From NCBI GenBank assembly GCA_034437555.1, contig DAOTTQ010000029.1, positions 204,963 to 268,962 of the forward strand: a stretch of 64,000 bases of DNA, given 5' to 3'. The translations under genes were made by a program, and so were the position numbers. The stretch comes from JANWYT01 sp034437555 (GTDB lineage: Bacteria > Chloroflexota > Anaerolineae > Aggregatilineales > Phototrophicaceae). The notes below the pieces were generated by a model. That model was given only the letters and a program-made list of their open reading frames with translations. It was not told the origin of the DNA and ran no database searches. Of the stretch, positions 53,242 to 62,205 are shown one piece after another; position 1 is the stretch's first letter, and each line of letters begins with the position of its first letter.

Positions 53242-54396
53242 GTGTTATGGCGTGATGTTGAAGCAAGTATACAGTCTCGTGATGTTAAGCGAGGAGAAGT
53301 TCTCCTGGCAAAGTTGTTCAAATCGGGTTTAACCGACGATCAACTTGAAACCTATTACGCATATCGGGCGCAATTGCGCCTTTTGGCTTCACGTGCCTCT
53401 GATGCCATAGAGGACATCCTTTGCCTCGCTGGGACAAAAATCTTTGAGTTGCTAAAAACACAAGAAATACTCGCTGATAGCTATCTGCAACGGTTTGAAC
53501 AATCCAGCACGGGGTTTGCAGACAAACAAGATATTCAGCAATCGCAAATCATTTACACTCGATTGCTGATTCAAGAACCTACCTACAGTAACTCGGGTTG
53601 GTTGCATTACCAGCTAGGACGTATCTACCTTATTTTGGGCGATACAAAAAAAGCTGAAATTGAGTTCCGAGAAGCTATTTTTAAACCTAGCCATTTAACA
53701 ACTTTGGTGGCGTACTGTTTTGAACGAATGGCGTTTATTTCGTTCTATGAGTATCAAGACTCCTACCAAGCAGATGTCTACGCCAGAAAAGCAATTCATG
53801 TTTACCCCTCAGCAGAGCCACAGCAGTGGCTAATACAAACATATATCCTGCGTAGTCGCATCTTACAGTCGGGGGACCTTTTTGAAGCCATACGTTCGGC
53901 AAGAAAAGCCCTTTCCATCGCAATGCAACAACCTGCACAAAAAACGTATGTGGCTGAATCTTTGTTCGTACTAGCAGATGTATTGTCAAAGTCAACACAA
54001 GCCAACCAGGAAGTCGTAGAGGCGATACAACATTTTTTACAGCTTAGCAAAGACCCTGTGGGTATTGATGTAACATGGTCAAGAGCATTTGAAATGCTTG
54101 GTGATGCACAATTTGACCTGAAACGCTATGAAGCCGCCATTGAGTCCTATCAGCATTCGCTCCAATACAACCCATATCATCCATGGGAAGAGACAATTTA
54201 CTATAGAATTGGCAAGTGCTATTACCTTCTGGGGCAGTATCAAAAAGCGCTCTCTAGCTTGTTAGAAATAATTAACAATAAAGAAAAAACGTTTGAAGCC
54301 TACTTCTATGAGTTAGTGAGTAGCATTTACCGAATGCTAGGGCAGACAACAGAAGCAGACAAATATTCTGAGATTGCAAAACAGAGGCAACTATGA
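53242..54396 (+). CDS. TPR protein, 384 aa
   Basis: Cytosolic protein made almost only of TPR-like helical pairs. Clear units are YQLGRIYLILGDTKKAEIEFREAI near 115, MLGDAQFDLKRYEAAIESYQHSLQYNP near 283 and YRIGKCYYLLGQYQKALSSLLEII near 320. It starts at a GTG and overlaps trmFO by ATGA. A scaffold for other proteins is the usual role of such repeats; no partner is obvious. Confidence 0.85.
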   Translation: MLWRDVEASIQSRDVKRGEVLLAKLFKSGLTDDQLETYYAYRAQLRLLASRASDAIEDILCLAGTKIFELLKTQEILADSYLQRFEQSSTGFADKQDIQQSQIIYTRLLIQEPTYSNSGWLHYQLGRIYLILGDTKKAEIEFREAIFKPSHLTTLVAYCFERMAFISFYEYQDSYQADVYARKAIHVYPSAEPQQWLIQTYILRSRILQSGDLFEAIRSARKALSIAMQQPAQKTYVAESLFVLADVLSKSTQANQEVVEAIQHFLQLSKDPVGIDVTWSRAFEMLGDAQFDLKRYEAAIESYQHSLQYNPYHPWEETIYYRIGKCYYLLGQYQKALSSLLEIINNKEKTFEAYFYELVSSIYRMLGQTTEADKYSEIAKQRQL

Positions 54397-55781
54397 ACAG
54401 TGATAAAATAATTGTTATTGGTGGCGGCTTAGCAGGTTCTGAAGCTGCGTGGCAACTTGCAGAACGCGGTCACCAGGTAATACTCTATGAGATGCGCCCT
54501 AATAAGACAACAGGAGCGCATGTTTCTGAGGGTCTTGGGGAACTGGTGTGTAGCAATTCGCTAGGATCTAAATTGATAGATCGAGCGACTGGTTTGCTGC
54601 AAACAGAAATGAAAATGCTTGGTTCACTGCTAATCCGCATTGCTGAAGAAACATCTTTACCTGCTGGGGGCGCATTAGCTGTTGATAGAGAGCTATTTTC
54701 GCAAAGGATCACACAAGTAATCAGTGAACACCCTAATATCACAGTTATTCGTGAAGAAATGAAGGAAATTCCTGTTGATGTACCAACAATTGTCGCAACG
54801 GGACCCCTAACTTCCATCGCACTATCAGAAGATATAGGGAAGCTCACAGGGCAAGAATATCTGTATTTTTATGATGCCCTTTCCCCAATTGTGACGCTAG
54901 ATAGCATCAGCATGGACATAGCATTTCGTGGAAATCGTTATGAACGCGGTGAAACTGAAGAGGGTGATTACATCAATTGCCCACTAAATCGCGATGAATA
55001 CTATCGTCTTGTTACTGCACTTCGTGAGGCAGAAATTATAGAACTGCGCAATTTCGAGAAAGAAGACCCGCATTTCTTTGAGGGATGTATTCCTGTAGAG
55101 CAATTAGCAAAACGAGGTGAAGATACTCTAGCCTACGGTACAATGCGCCCAGTAGGGCTTAGAGACCCAAGAACAGGCAAGCGTCCTTACGCTGTGGTAC
55201 AACTTCGCAGAGATAATCTTCTTGGAACACTCTATAACCTTGTGGGTTTTCAAACCAATATGAAGTGGGGGCAACAAAAAGAAGTTTTACGAATGATTCC
55301 AGGGCTAGAAAAGGCTAATTTTGTAAGAATGGGGCAAATGCACCGTAACACTTTTGTAAATTCCCCTACCCTTTTGCATCCCACAATGCAGTTCAAACAA
55401 CGGGAAGGTTTATACTTTGCGGGTCAAATTACAGGTATTGAAGGCTATGTGGGCAATGTTGCAACGGGAGTTGTAGCCGCTCTAAACTTGCATAGAGAAC
55501 TCACTCAACAACTTGCATGGATTCCACCCAAAGATACAATGCTAGGTGCGCTTTGTCACTATATTACACACGCCGAACCCAAGCACTTTCAACCTATGAA
55601 AGCTAATTTTGGCATAATGCCTGAACTAGAAGAAAAAACCAATAAGAACGACCGAAAAATGGCTTACTCATCTCGTGCCTTGCATGCCATGAAGCAAAGC
55701 ATTGTATCTGCCCAAGATGCATTACTTAACACAAGGCTTGATGAGGTGAACACATACTTATATGAATTGGAGAGCTTATAA
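54393..55781 (+). CDS. trmFO: Folate-dependent tRNA (m5U54) methyltransferase TrmFO
   Basis: Methylates U54 in the T-loop of tRNA with methylene-tetrahydrofolate and FAD. The Rossmann start IIVIGGGLAGSEAAWQLAERG is followed by the TrmFO pattern LYEMRPNKTTGAH and ELVCSNSLGS near 50 with a catalytic Cys, then VQLRRDNLLGTLYNLVGFQT near 267 and FAGQITGIEGYVGNVATG near 346. At 462 residues it is complete. Its stop shares a base with the next start. Confidence 0.95.
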   Translation: MNSDKIIVIGGGLAGSEAAWQLAERGHQVILYEMRPNKTTGAHVSEGLGELVCSNSLGSKLIDRATGLLQTEMKMLGSLLIRIAEETSLPAGGALAVDRELFSQRITQVISEHPNITVIREEMKEIPVDVPTIVATGPLTSIALSEDIGKLTGQEYLYFYDALSPIVTLDSISMDIAFRGNRYERGETEEGDYINCPLNRDEYYRLVTALREAEIIELRNFEKEDPHFFEGCIPVEQLAKRGEDTLAYGTMRPVGLRDPRTGKRPYAVVQLRRDNLLGTLYNLVGFQTNMKWGQQKEVLRMIPGLEKANFVRMGQMHRNTFVNSPTLLHPTMQFKQREGLYFAGQITGIEGYVGNVATGVVAALNLHRELTQQLAWIPPKDTMLGALCHYITHAEPKHFQPMKANFGIMPELEEKTNKNDRKMAYSSRALHAMKQSIVSAQDALLNTRLDEVNTYLYELESL

Positions 55782-56950
55782 TGCCCTTACCGTCACAACG
55801 CCTCACACAACTTCCCCCCTATCCTTTTGCAGTTATTGGAGAACGCTTACGGTCACTTCAAAAGCAAGGTATTGATGTTATTCGCTTAGATATTGGCAGT
55901 CCTGATTTGCCCCCACCCGATTTTGTAAACGATGAACTGGCAAAATCAGCACATAACGTTAAAAATCACGGGTATTCTGGCTACTCAGGTATTCCTAGCT
56001 ATCGTCAAGCCACTGCTCGTTATTATCAACGGCGCTTTGGTGTTGCTTTAGACTCTGACAAAGAAGTTTTACCTGTCATGGGAAGCAAAGAAGGTATTGT
56101 AAACCTATCTTTGGCGTATTTAGATAAGGGAGATGTGTCTCTTGTTCCAGATATTTCTTATCCTTCATATGCTATGGGGGCGAGCTTAGCAGGCGCAGAG
56201 GTATTTTGGTTAAAATGCTCACCCGAAAACCACTTTCGCCCTGATATTAGCAACATTCCCAGTGACATTCTGAAACGTGCAAAACTCCTGTGGATTAATT
56301 TCCCTAATAATCCCACAGGGGAAGTGGTAGAACTTGAATACTATCAACACCTTTTAGATTTTTGCCGTGAGAATGATATTTTGCTCGTGTCAGATAACCC
56401 TTATGCTGATGTAACGTTTGATGGCTATGTTGCGCCAAGTCCTTTGCAACTTGAAGGGGCAAAGGAACACATGATAGAGTTTAATTCGCTATCCAAAACC
56501 TATAACATGGCAGGGTGGCGTTTAGGGGCTGCTGTGGGTTCTAGTGATGCCATCAAGCTGTTACTAAACGTAAAAAGTAATGTGGATAGTGGTCACTTTA
56601 TCCCTATTTATGATGCAGGGGTTATCGCAATAGACCAAGTGTCAAATGTGTGGCTTGAGGAACGTAATAATATCTACGCAAGCCGTAGGGACTTAGTCAT
56701 GAAATCGCTTGACCATATAGGATTAAGTGCAAATCAGCCTAAGGGAACGCTATACATCTGGGCAAGGGTTAAAGGGATATCCGCAAGTGAGTATGTAGAA
56801 CGTGCATTAACCGAGGCTCATGTCTCATTGGCACCTGGTCTAACTTATGGGCCCGGTGGGCAAGATTATTTACGCATTAGCCTTAGTATTGCTAATGAGC
56901 GCATTGAAGAAGCCATCCATCGTTTATCAAATTGGTATGAAAAGTTGTAG
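55781..56950 (+). CDS. Class I/II aminotransferase, LL-DAP aminotransferase-like
   Basis: PLP enzyme of 389 residues. The PLP lysine lies in SLSKTYNMAGWR near 243, NFPNNPTGEV near 174 provides the conserved Asn and DNPYADV near 205 the conserved Asp/Tyr; the substrate Arg is in YLRISLSI near the end. The N-terminal RLDIGSPDLPPP is typical of the DapL/MalY-like branch. Aspartate semialdehyde dehydrogenase (asd) elsewhere in the window feeds the lysine/diaminopimelate pathway, which supports but does not prove DapL. Other amino-acid transaminases of the same branch are possible. Confidence 0.85.
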   Translation: MPLPSQRLTQLPPYPFAVIGERLRSLQKQGIDVIRLDIGSPDLPPPDFVNDELAKSAHNVKNHGYSGYSGIPSYRQATARYYQRRFGVALDSDKEVLPVMGSKEGIVNLSLAYLDKGDVSLVPDISYPSYAMGASLAGAEVFWLKCSPENHFRPDISNIPSDILKRAKLLWINFPNNPTGEVVELEYYQHLLDFCRENDILLVSDNPYADVTFDGYVAPSPLQLEGAKEHMIEFNSLSKTYNMAGWRLGAAVGSSDAIKLLLNVKSNVDSGHFIPIYDAGVIAIDQVSNVWLEERNNIYASRRDLVMKSLDHIGLSANQPKGTLYIWARVKGISASEYVERALTEAHVSLAPGLTYGPGGQDYLRISLSIANERIEEAIHRLSNWYEKL

Positions 56951-56953
56951 CCC

Positions 56954-58255
56954 ATGCAAGAAGTAGAAAATCAACGAGAAACCGCCATCATTGTAGGCGC
57001 AAATGTTAAAGGCAGTCGCCCATTACTCAACTTAGAAGATTCTATGGATGAGCTAGTTTTACTAGCCGACACCGCAGGAATTGATATTGTTGAACGAGTA
57101 ACACAGGCAGTAAGCCACATCGACCCTTCAACATTTATCGGATCTGGCAAGGTAAAAGAAATCATCGAAATGCTAAAAGAGAGCAAAGTAAAAACGGTGA
57201 TTTTTGATGAGGAATTATCCCCAAGACATCAACGCGAGTTAAACAAGCAGTTTGGTCAAGATGTAAAGTTACTTGACCGTTCAGCCTTGATTCTCGATAT
57301 TTTTGCCCAACATGCCAGCACCCGTGAGGGTGCGTTGCAGGTAGAATTGGCACAATACGAATACCGTTTGCCACGCCTCACTCGTCAATGGACACATCTT
57401 GCCCGACAAGCAGGCGGTGGGTCGGCGCGTGGTGGTAGCGGTGGCGTGGGTCTTAGAGGTCCCGGTGAAACACAACTAGAAGTAGACAAACGAGAAATCG
57501 GCAGAAAGATTACCAAACTTAAGCAAGACCTTGATTTAGTTAGGCGACAAAGAAGTCAGCACCGTGTTCAAAGACGCAAAAGCGGTGTGCCTGTGGTGGC
57601 ATTAGTGGGATACACTAACGCGGGTAAGTCTACATTGCTTAACGCGCTTTCCGATTCCAGTGTTTATGTAGCAGACCAATTATTTGCGACACTAGACCCC
57701 ACAACGCGACGGATTGTGCTTCCTAGCGGGCGAGAATCTTTACTGACAGACACTGTGGGGTTTATCCAAAAGCTCCCAACAACACTCATTGCCGCATTTA
57801 GAGCAACACTAGAAGAAATTAGTGAAGCAGACTTGCTTTTGCATGTTGTTGATGGTTCACACCCCAACGTTCTCTCGCATATTGAGGCAGTTGAGGACAC
57901 ATTAGCAGAAATTGACGTGCCAACACTTCCAAGAATCCTTGTATGGAACAAAAGCGACCGATATCACCATGATGTTCTTCCAGAAATTACTGAAAGAGGC
58001 TATGTCGCGCAAATTCAGACATCATCTACTAAAATGAGTGGTCTTGATACGTTACTAGAAGCTATTGAAACCTCTTTAAGCGAGTTACTCAAACCCAGTA
58101 AACTCCTTATTCCTCATGAACGAGGAGACTTGGCTTCACAGTTGTTCCAAGTGGCGCGCGTGAGGAATCATGAACACACAGAATGGGGTATCATTATGGA
58201 AGTGGATTTACCCCCCAGTTTTGAAGATATTTTTGATGAATACATCATAAAGTGA
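56954..58255 (+). CDS. hflX: GTPase HflX
   Basis: Ribosome-associated GTPase that splits stalled or hibernating ribosomes. The N-terminal HflX domain (1-200) ends with the glycine-rich linker ARQAGGGSARGGSGGVGLRGPGETQLE near 150. The G domain has G1 GYTNAGKST near 217, G3 DTVGFIQ near 260 and G4 NKSD near 332. At 433 residues it is full length. It starts 3 bases after the aminotransferase and ends 8 bases before the small membrane gene. Confidence 0.95.
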   Translation: MQEVENQRETAIIVGANVKGSRPLLNLEDSMDELVLLADTAGIDIVERVTQAVSHIDPSTFIGSGKVKEIIEMLKESKVKTVIFDEELSPRHQRELNKQFGQDVKLLDRSALILDIFAQHASTREGALQVELAQYEYRLPRLTRQWTHLARQAGGGSARGGSGGVGLRGPGETQLEVDKREIGRKITKLKQDLDLVRRQRSQHRVQRRKSGVPVVALVGYTNAGKSTLLNALSDSSVYVADQLFATLDPTTRRIVLPSGRESLLTDTVGFIQKLPTTLIAAFRATLEEISEADLLLHVVDGSHPNVLSHIEAVEDTLAEIDVPTLPRILVWNKSDRYHHDVLPEITERGYVAQIQTSSTKMSGLDTLLEAIETSLSELLKPSKLLIPHERGDLASQLFQVARVRNHEHTEWGIIMEVDLPPSFEDIFDEYIIK

Positions 58256-58263
58256 GGTAAAGC

Positions 58264-58512
58264 ATGTTCAAACGCCTAGACCGTTCGCAGTTTCTAATTC
58301 GTTTGCTTCAGCGTCTTTCTGGAATTCTTGCAAAACAACGGGGATTACCAATCATTATTGGGCTAATTCTTGTAGTTTCTGCTTTTATTGTTCAGCTTAT
58401 CAATATGTCTCTAAATTTGGATAGCCTGGAGCTAGTGCATGTAGTGCTACAAAACTTAGGCATTATCTTAGCCTTGGTGGGCTTATTATTGGCAGAACCG
58501 CTAGGTCAATAA
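58264..58512 (+). CDS. Small two-segment membrane protein, 82 aa
   Basis: Last gene of the plsX-hflX run, with a GAGGTAA box before the ATG. A basic N-terminus (RLDRSQFLIRLLQR) is followed by two hydrophobic helices (about 29-48 and 60-77). No cysteines or catalytic residues; not recognised. Confidence 0.7.
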   Translation: MFKRLDRSQFLIRLLQRLSGILAKQRGLPIIIGLILVVSAFIVQLINMSLNLDSLELVHVVLQNLGIILALVGLLLAEPLGQ

Positions 58513-58514
58513 AA

Positions 58515-58552
58515 ATTTTGGGCAGGAGTCTTCTTGACCCCTGCCCAAAATT
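58515..58552. terminator. Bidirectional intrinsic terminator
   Basis: A long stem TTTTGGGCAGG / CCTGCCCAAAA extended by GTC/GAC, with an A-run before it, between converging genes. Confidence 0.88.
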
Positions 58553-58555
58553 ATA

Positions 58556-59536
58556 TTATGGCGCAAGACTAACTGTATAAATTTCGGGTCGGTAGATGGT
58601 GTGAACATAAAGTGTCATATCAGGAGATAGCGTTAACCCCGCTAAAGGAGCTTGAAGGTCTGTATAAACGACGATCTCAACTTCCTCATTAGAGCAACCC
58701 TCTTCGGCACATTGTGCGGGCTTTACACGCCCAACAACGCCTCTTGTACCCAACGCATAAGCAAAATAAAGATAGCCATCCTGCCCTAAAATAAGGTTAG
58801 TGGCATTATCCAAGCCACTGACTAACGGTTTAGGTGACGGCACTTCCTCATCTAACGAAAACCATTCTATTGCACGCCTTGTGCTACCGTTGTTTACAAA
58901 GTAAACAATGTCGTCGTTAACTACGATACCGGCAGGTGAGCGTAAACCATCTAGTAAAAGACTTGTTTCACCTGTGCGTGACACTTTGACAATGTCATTA
59001 CTCTTAAAATTCGTTACAAGAAAGTTTTCTTCATCCAAGTAGGCAATTCCCCATGGTGACGAAAGACCGCTAACAACTTGTCTTGGAGCGCCCCTGCGTT
59101 GGTCTAGCTTTAAGATACGATCCGTATCGAAATCAGGAATCCATAGATCGAACCCAAGCTGTGTTTCTTCGGCGTATAGGGTATAAGCATCGCGAACCCC
59201 ATAGACAAACGTTGTTGTTTGTCCGTTTTCCGCATTTATTTCATAAAGCGTAAAGTCCCCACTACATGCCGCATACAAAAACCCATTAAACCACACAAAT
59301 CCATTCGGTCTTTGTACATTGCCTACAAGGACAGATAAATCAGACTGAACAAAGGGTTCTGATAGTGAGATAGACAAAGGCGTTTCTGTGGTTTCTGATG
59401 ATAGGGTTGTTTCCGGAGCGGCTACAGGAGGCGTTTTTGTTGGTGCCGGTGTTGACGTTGATGTTTGGGCAAAAAGCGTAGTACTCACAATAAAAACTGA
59501 TAAGCTTGCCCAGTATTTAACCATCTTCATTTTCAT
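58556..59536 (-). CDS. Secreted NHL/SMP-30-like beta-propeller protein
   Basis: Signal peptide (about 5-23) and a Thr/Pro-rich stretch precede a propeller of about 260 residues with repeated GLxxPxGI-type strands (GLSSPWGIAYLDEENFLV, GLRSPAGIVVNDDIVYFV). Two cysteines in QCAEEGCSNEE may pair. Three in-frame ATGs (59536, 59530, 59524) share one AAGGA; the second has the best spacing. It overlaps the sensor kinase by 20 bases, so a ligand-binding role linked to that kinase is plausible but unproven. Confidence 0.82.
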   Translation of the reverse strand: MKMKMVKYWASLSVFIVSTTLFAQTSTSTPAPTKTPPVAAPETTLSSETTETPLSISLSEPFVQSDLSVLVGNVQRPNGFVWFNGFLYAACSGDFTLYEINAENGQTTTFVYGVRDAYTLYAEETQLGFDLWIPDFDTDRILKLDQRRGAPRQVVSGLSSPWGIAYLDEENFLVTNFKSNDIVKVSRTGETSLLLDGLRSPAGIVVNDDIVYFVNNGSTRRAIEWFSLDEEVPSPKPLVSGLDNATNLILGQDGYLYFAYALGTRGVVGRVKPAQCAEEGCSNEEVEIVVYTDLQAPLAGLTLSPDMTLYVHTIYRPEIYTVSLAP

Positions 59537-61385
59537 ATTCCTTGGCTAGGTGGTTATTTTCAGTGATAGGGATTAAAACGTGAAACGTTGCGCCGGAACC
59601 CAATTGGCTTTCTACCCATATTTTGCCTCGATGGCTTTCCACAACGGCTTTCACAAGGCTTAATCCTAACCCTGAACCACGTACAGATTCAACCCCTTGT
59701 TGGTTACCCCTAAAAAATCGGTCAAAAATTTGCTCGTGAATTTCTGCAGGAATACCAACCCCATTATCGGTAACTGCAATTGCCACAGTTTTATTCTCCG
59801 TATTTAGTGAAATACTTACTATACCTTCTTTTGGAGTAAATTTGATGGCGTTATCTAACAAATTAACGATAGCTCTTTCTAATTGATTTTTATCGCCTAA
59901 AAATAGCTGATGTTCTTTTTTTACGAACGCCACATGAATATTCTTTTCTTTGGCAGCATCTAGCACTTCTTCTATGGCAGACAATATAATTTTCTCTAGG
60001 TCACACACATCTTTTAAGACAACACCTAGCCGAACACGCTCTAAATCTAAAATACCCCCGATGATGCGTTGCATTTTATAGAGTTGTCGTTCCACATTGC
60101 TTACAGAAAGCAAAATTTCAGGGTCTGTAATGTTCTGTGTTTTGAGGTCATCTTTTAGTAAATCTAGGTTCGCTGTGGCGGCTTGAAGCGGGTTTTTAAG
60201 GTCATGGCTTGTCATTCTCACCATTTCACTCTTGATACGGTCTAATTCAAGCTGATTAGAAATAAAAACGTCGTGCGTAATTGCCACAGCAGCCTGTGAG
60301 GCTAATAATTCTAATAAACGAACATCATCATTCTGAAAGAGCTTGCCTTGACGATTTGCAATAACCAATAATACGCCAATGGGCTTATTGTCAAACGTCA
60401 TGGGGGTACTGATGATAGAGCCAAAAGCATCTGAAATGCCCTGAAAGAGGGGTTCCCCCTTCCAATCTCTACTATAGTTCTCTATCAACAGAGATTTATT
60501 ACTTTCAATTGTCCATCTAGGAATGCTGTCTAAAGCCGTGTCATACGTTCCCAGAAAAAGGTCGGGAAGCTGAAAAATAGATACCAATTCATAACCGTTA
60601 GGGTGTATAAGATAAATACCAGCGGCGTCTGCGCCCGCCCACGCAACAGAGCGTTCCGCAATTTCATTCAACAGTTCATCAGTAGCAATACGAGTTGTGA
60701 TAGCCAGGCTAACTTCATGCATAGTTTCTAGCTGTTTGTTACGATTTAGAAGGGGGAAGATCAGCTCTTTTTGTAAGAACGATACACAAATACACAACGC
60801 GCCAAATGAACTAATAGCTACAGAGATGGGGTGTATATTTAGAGCTTCATTAAGTAAAAGGCTGCCCTGCCCCACTACAAATAAAAAACCGCCTATTGTG
60901 ATGAGTGAACTGGAGATAGTGCGTCTGTAATACCAAATCAAATATAAGCCAGCACTATCGTAAAACACAAATAAGAACGTGGGCAGATCCCGTAAAGATA
61001 GGTTATCTCTTTGTACTAACGGGATAAAGTTGAGTATCACAATCACAGCAAGGCTTAGCGCAACAAAGAGACTAAAATAGCGTGTTTTAAGGTTCGTTAG
61101 AACTGTAATTAGGGCATAAAACGCCACAGATACGCCTGTAATACCAATAGAAGTTACACCCAACATAAGCCTTGAAAATAGTAAATCGCGGGTAATGATT
61201 TGTGCTATTTCCCCTAGCAAATATCCTAAATTCCATAGGACAAGAAAACCTAAAAATACTGCCAAGAATTGATTGGTTGTTCTTTTTAGGTCGTACCATA
61301 AAATGATCACAAAGAAACTTAAAGAGAACGCAACAGCGAGACCGTTGGCAACTAAGACAAAGGGAAGAAGTGGTGTGGCGTTCAA
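59517..61385 (-). CDS. Membrane histidine kinase with 7TM-type sensor and GAF domain
   Basis: Sensor kinase of 622 residues. Seven transmembrane helices occupy about residues 8-210 (7TMR-HisK-like), followed by a GAF domain (about 225-380, with ADAAGIYLIHPNG and PIGVLLVIANR), HisKA with the phospho-His in MTSHDLKNPLQ and HATPase with N-box LLDNAIKF, DNGVGIP and GSGLGLSLV. It overlaps the response regulator upstream by ATGA and the propeller protein downstream, forming a three-gene operon. The ligand is unknown. Confidence 0.93.
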   Translation of the reverse strand: MNATPLLPFVLVANGLAVAFSLSFFVIILWYDLKRTTNQFLAVFLGFLVLWNLGYLLGEIAQIITRDLLFSRLMLGVTSIGITGVSVAFYALITVLTNLKTRYFSLFVALSLAVIVILNFIPLVQRDNLSLRDLPTFLFVFYDSAGLYLIWYYRRTISSSLITIGGFLFVVGQGSLLLNEALNIHPISVAISSFGALCICVSFLQKELIFPLLNRNKQLETMHEVSLAITTRIATDELLNEIAERSVAWAGADAAGIYLIHPNGYELVSIFQLPDLFLGTYDTALDSIPRWTIESNKSLLIENYSRDWKGEPLFQGISDAFGSIISTPMTFDNKPIGVLLVIANRQGKLFQNDDVRLLELLASQAAVAITHDVFISNQLELDRIKSEMVRMTSHDLKNPLQAATANLDLLKDDLKTQNITDPEILLSVSNVERQLYKMQRIIGGILDLERVRLGVVLKDVCDLEKIILSAIEEVLDAAKEKNIHVAFVKKEHQLFLGDKNQLERAIVNLLDNAIKFTPKEGIVSISLNTENKTVAIAVTDNGVGIPAEIHEQIFDRFFRGNQQGVESVRGSGLGLSLVKAVVESHRGKIWVESQLGSGATFHVLIPITENNHLAKEYENEDG

Positions 61386-62089
61386 TGGTCTTCGTTACGC
61401 CTTACTTGCTTTTCAAATCGATACCCTATCCGATGTTCCGTTAAGATATACACGGGATTGGTTGGGTCTACTTCAATCTTTCGGCGTAATTGGCTTACAT
61501 ATACTCTGGGATAATACACATCGTCAATATACTCACGACCCCATACTTGTTCTAGTAAATCGCGTTGAGAAACCACTTTGCCGGAGTTTTCCATTAGTGT
61601 TGCGAGCAACTTAAATTCTGTTGGTGTTAGATGCGTGCGTTTGCCCTGAAGATAAACCTGTCGACGGTGTAAATCAATTTGTAGGTAGCCATCATCGTAG
61701 TTTTGGTCGGGGTCTGTGTTGACAATCTGTGAACGTCTTAGCAAAGCACGAACTCTCGCCACAAACTCATCCATCCCTATCGGTTTGATAAGATATTCGT
61801 CCGCACCAGCGTTTAGACCCTCTACAATATCTTTCTCTGTAATTGCTTGTGCCGAAAGCATCATTACAGGGGCATCAGAAATTTCTCTAATACGTGTACA
61901 AACGGTAAATCCATCCATGCCATTCGGCATGTAAATGTCTAGGATAACCAAGTCTGGCTTCTCTGTGTGGAACACACGCAAGCCTTCTAAACCATCGCTT
62001 CCCAGAACAATTTCAAAACCTTCGCGTTTAAGCCGTCTGCCCAATGCTTCTCTGATGTCTTGTTCGTCATCAATAACTAGAATTTTCAT
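61382..62089 (-). CDS. OmpR-family response regulator
   Basis: Receiver domain (about 1-120) with DDEQD, phospho-Asp in ILDIYMPNGMDG near 52 and Lys in YLIKPIG, then a winged-helix DNA-binding domain (about 140-232) with LTPTEFKLLATLMENSGKVVSQRDLLEQVWG and HRIGYRFE. At 235 residues it is normal. It is the first gene of the operon with the 7TM kinase and is the likely output regulator. It is divergent from the PKD lipoprotein, a natural candidate target. Confidence 0.93.
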   Translation of the reverse strand: MKILVIDDEQDIREALGRRLKREGFEIVLGSDGLEGLRVFHTEKPDLVILDIYMPNGMDGFTVCTRIREISDAPVMMLSAQAITEKDIVEGLNAGADEYLIKPIGMDEFVARVRALLRRSQIVNTDPDQNYDDGYLQIDLHRRQVYLQGKRTHLTPTEFKLLATLMENSGKVVSQRDLLEQVWGREYIDDVYYPRVYVSQLRRKIEVDPTNPVYILTEHRIGYRFEKQVRRNEDH

Positions 62090-62152
62090 GCTATTTACCT
62101 ACGGAATAGGCGTATCGTATGATGTGTGTCAGATAATTACCCACAGATACGC

Positions 62153-62158
62153 TATAAT
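62153..62158 (+). promoter_or_regulatory. Possible -10 box upstream of the PKD lipoprotein
   Basis: A perfect TATAAT 47 bases before the ATG at 62206. No acceptable -35 box lies 16-18 bases upstream, so it may depend on an activator or be chance. Confidence 0.35.
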
Positions 62159-62205
62159 GATAATTAGGTTCATTCTACCATATTTTAGACATTGGAAGGC
62201 ACACT

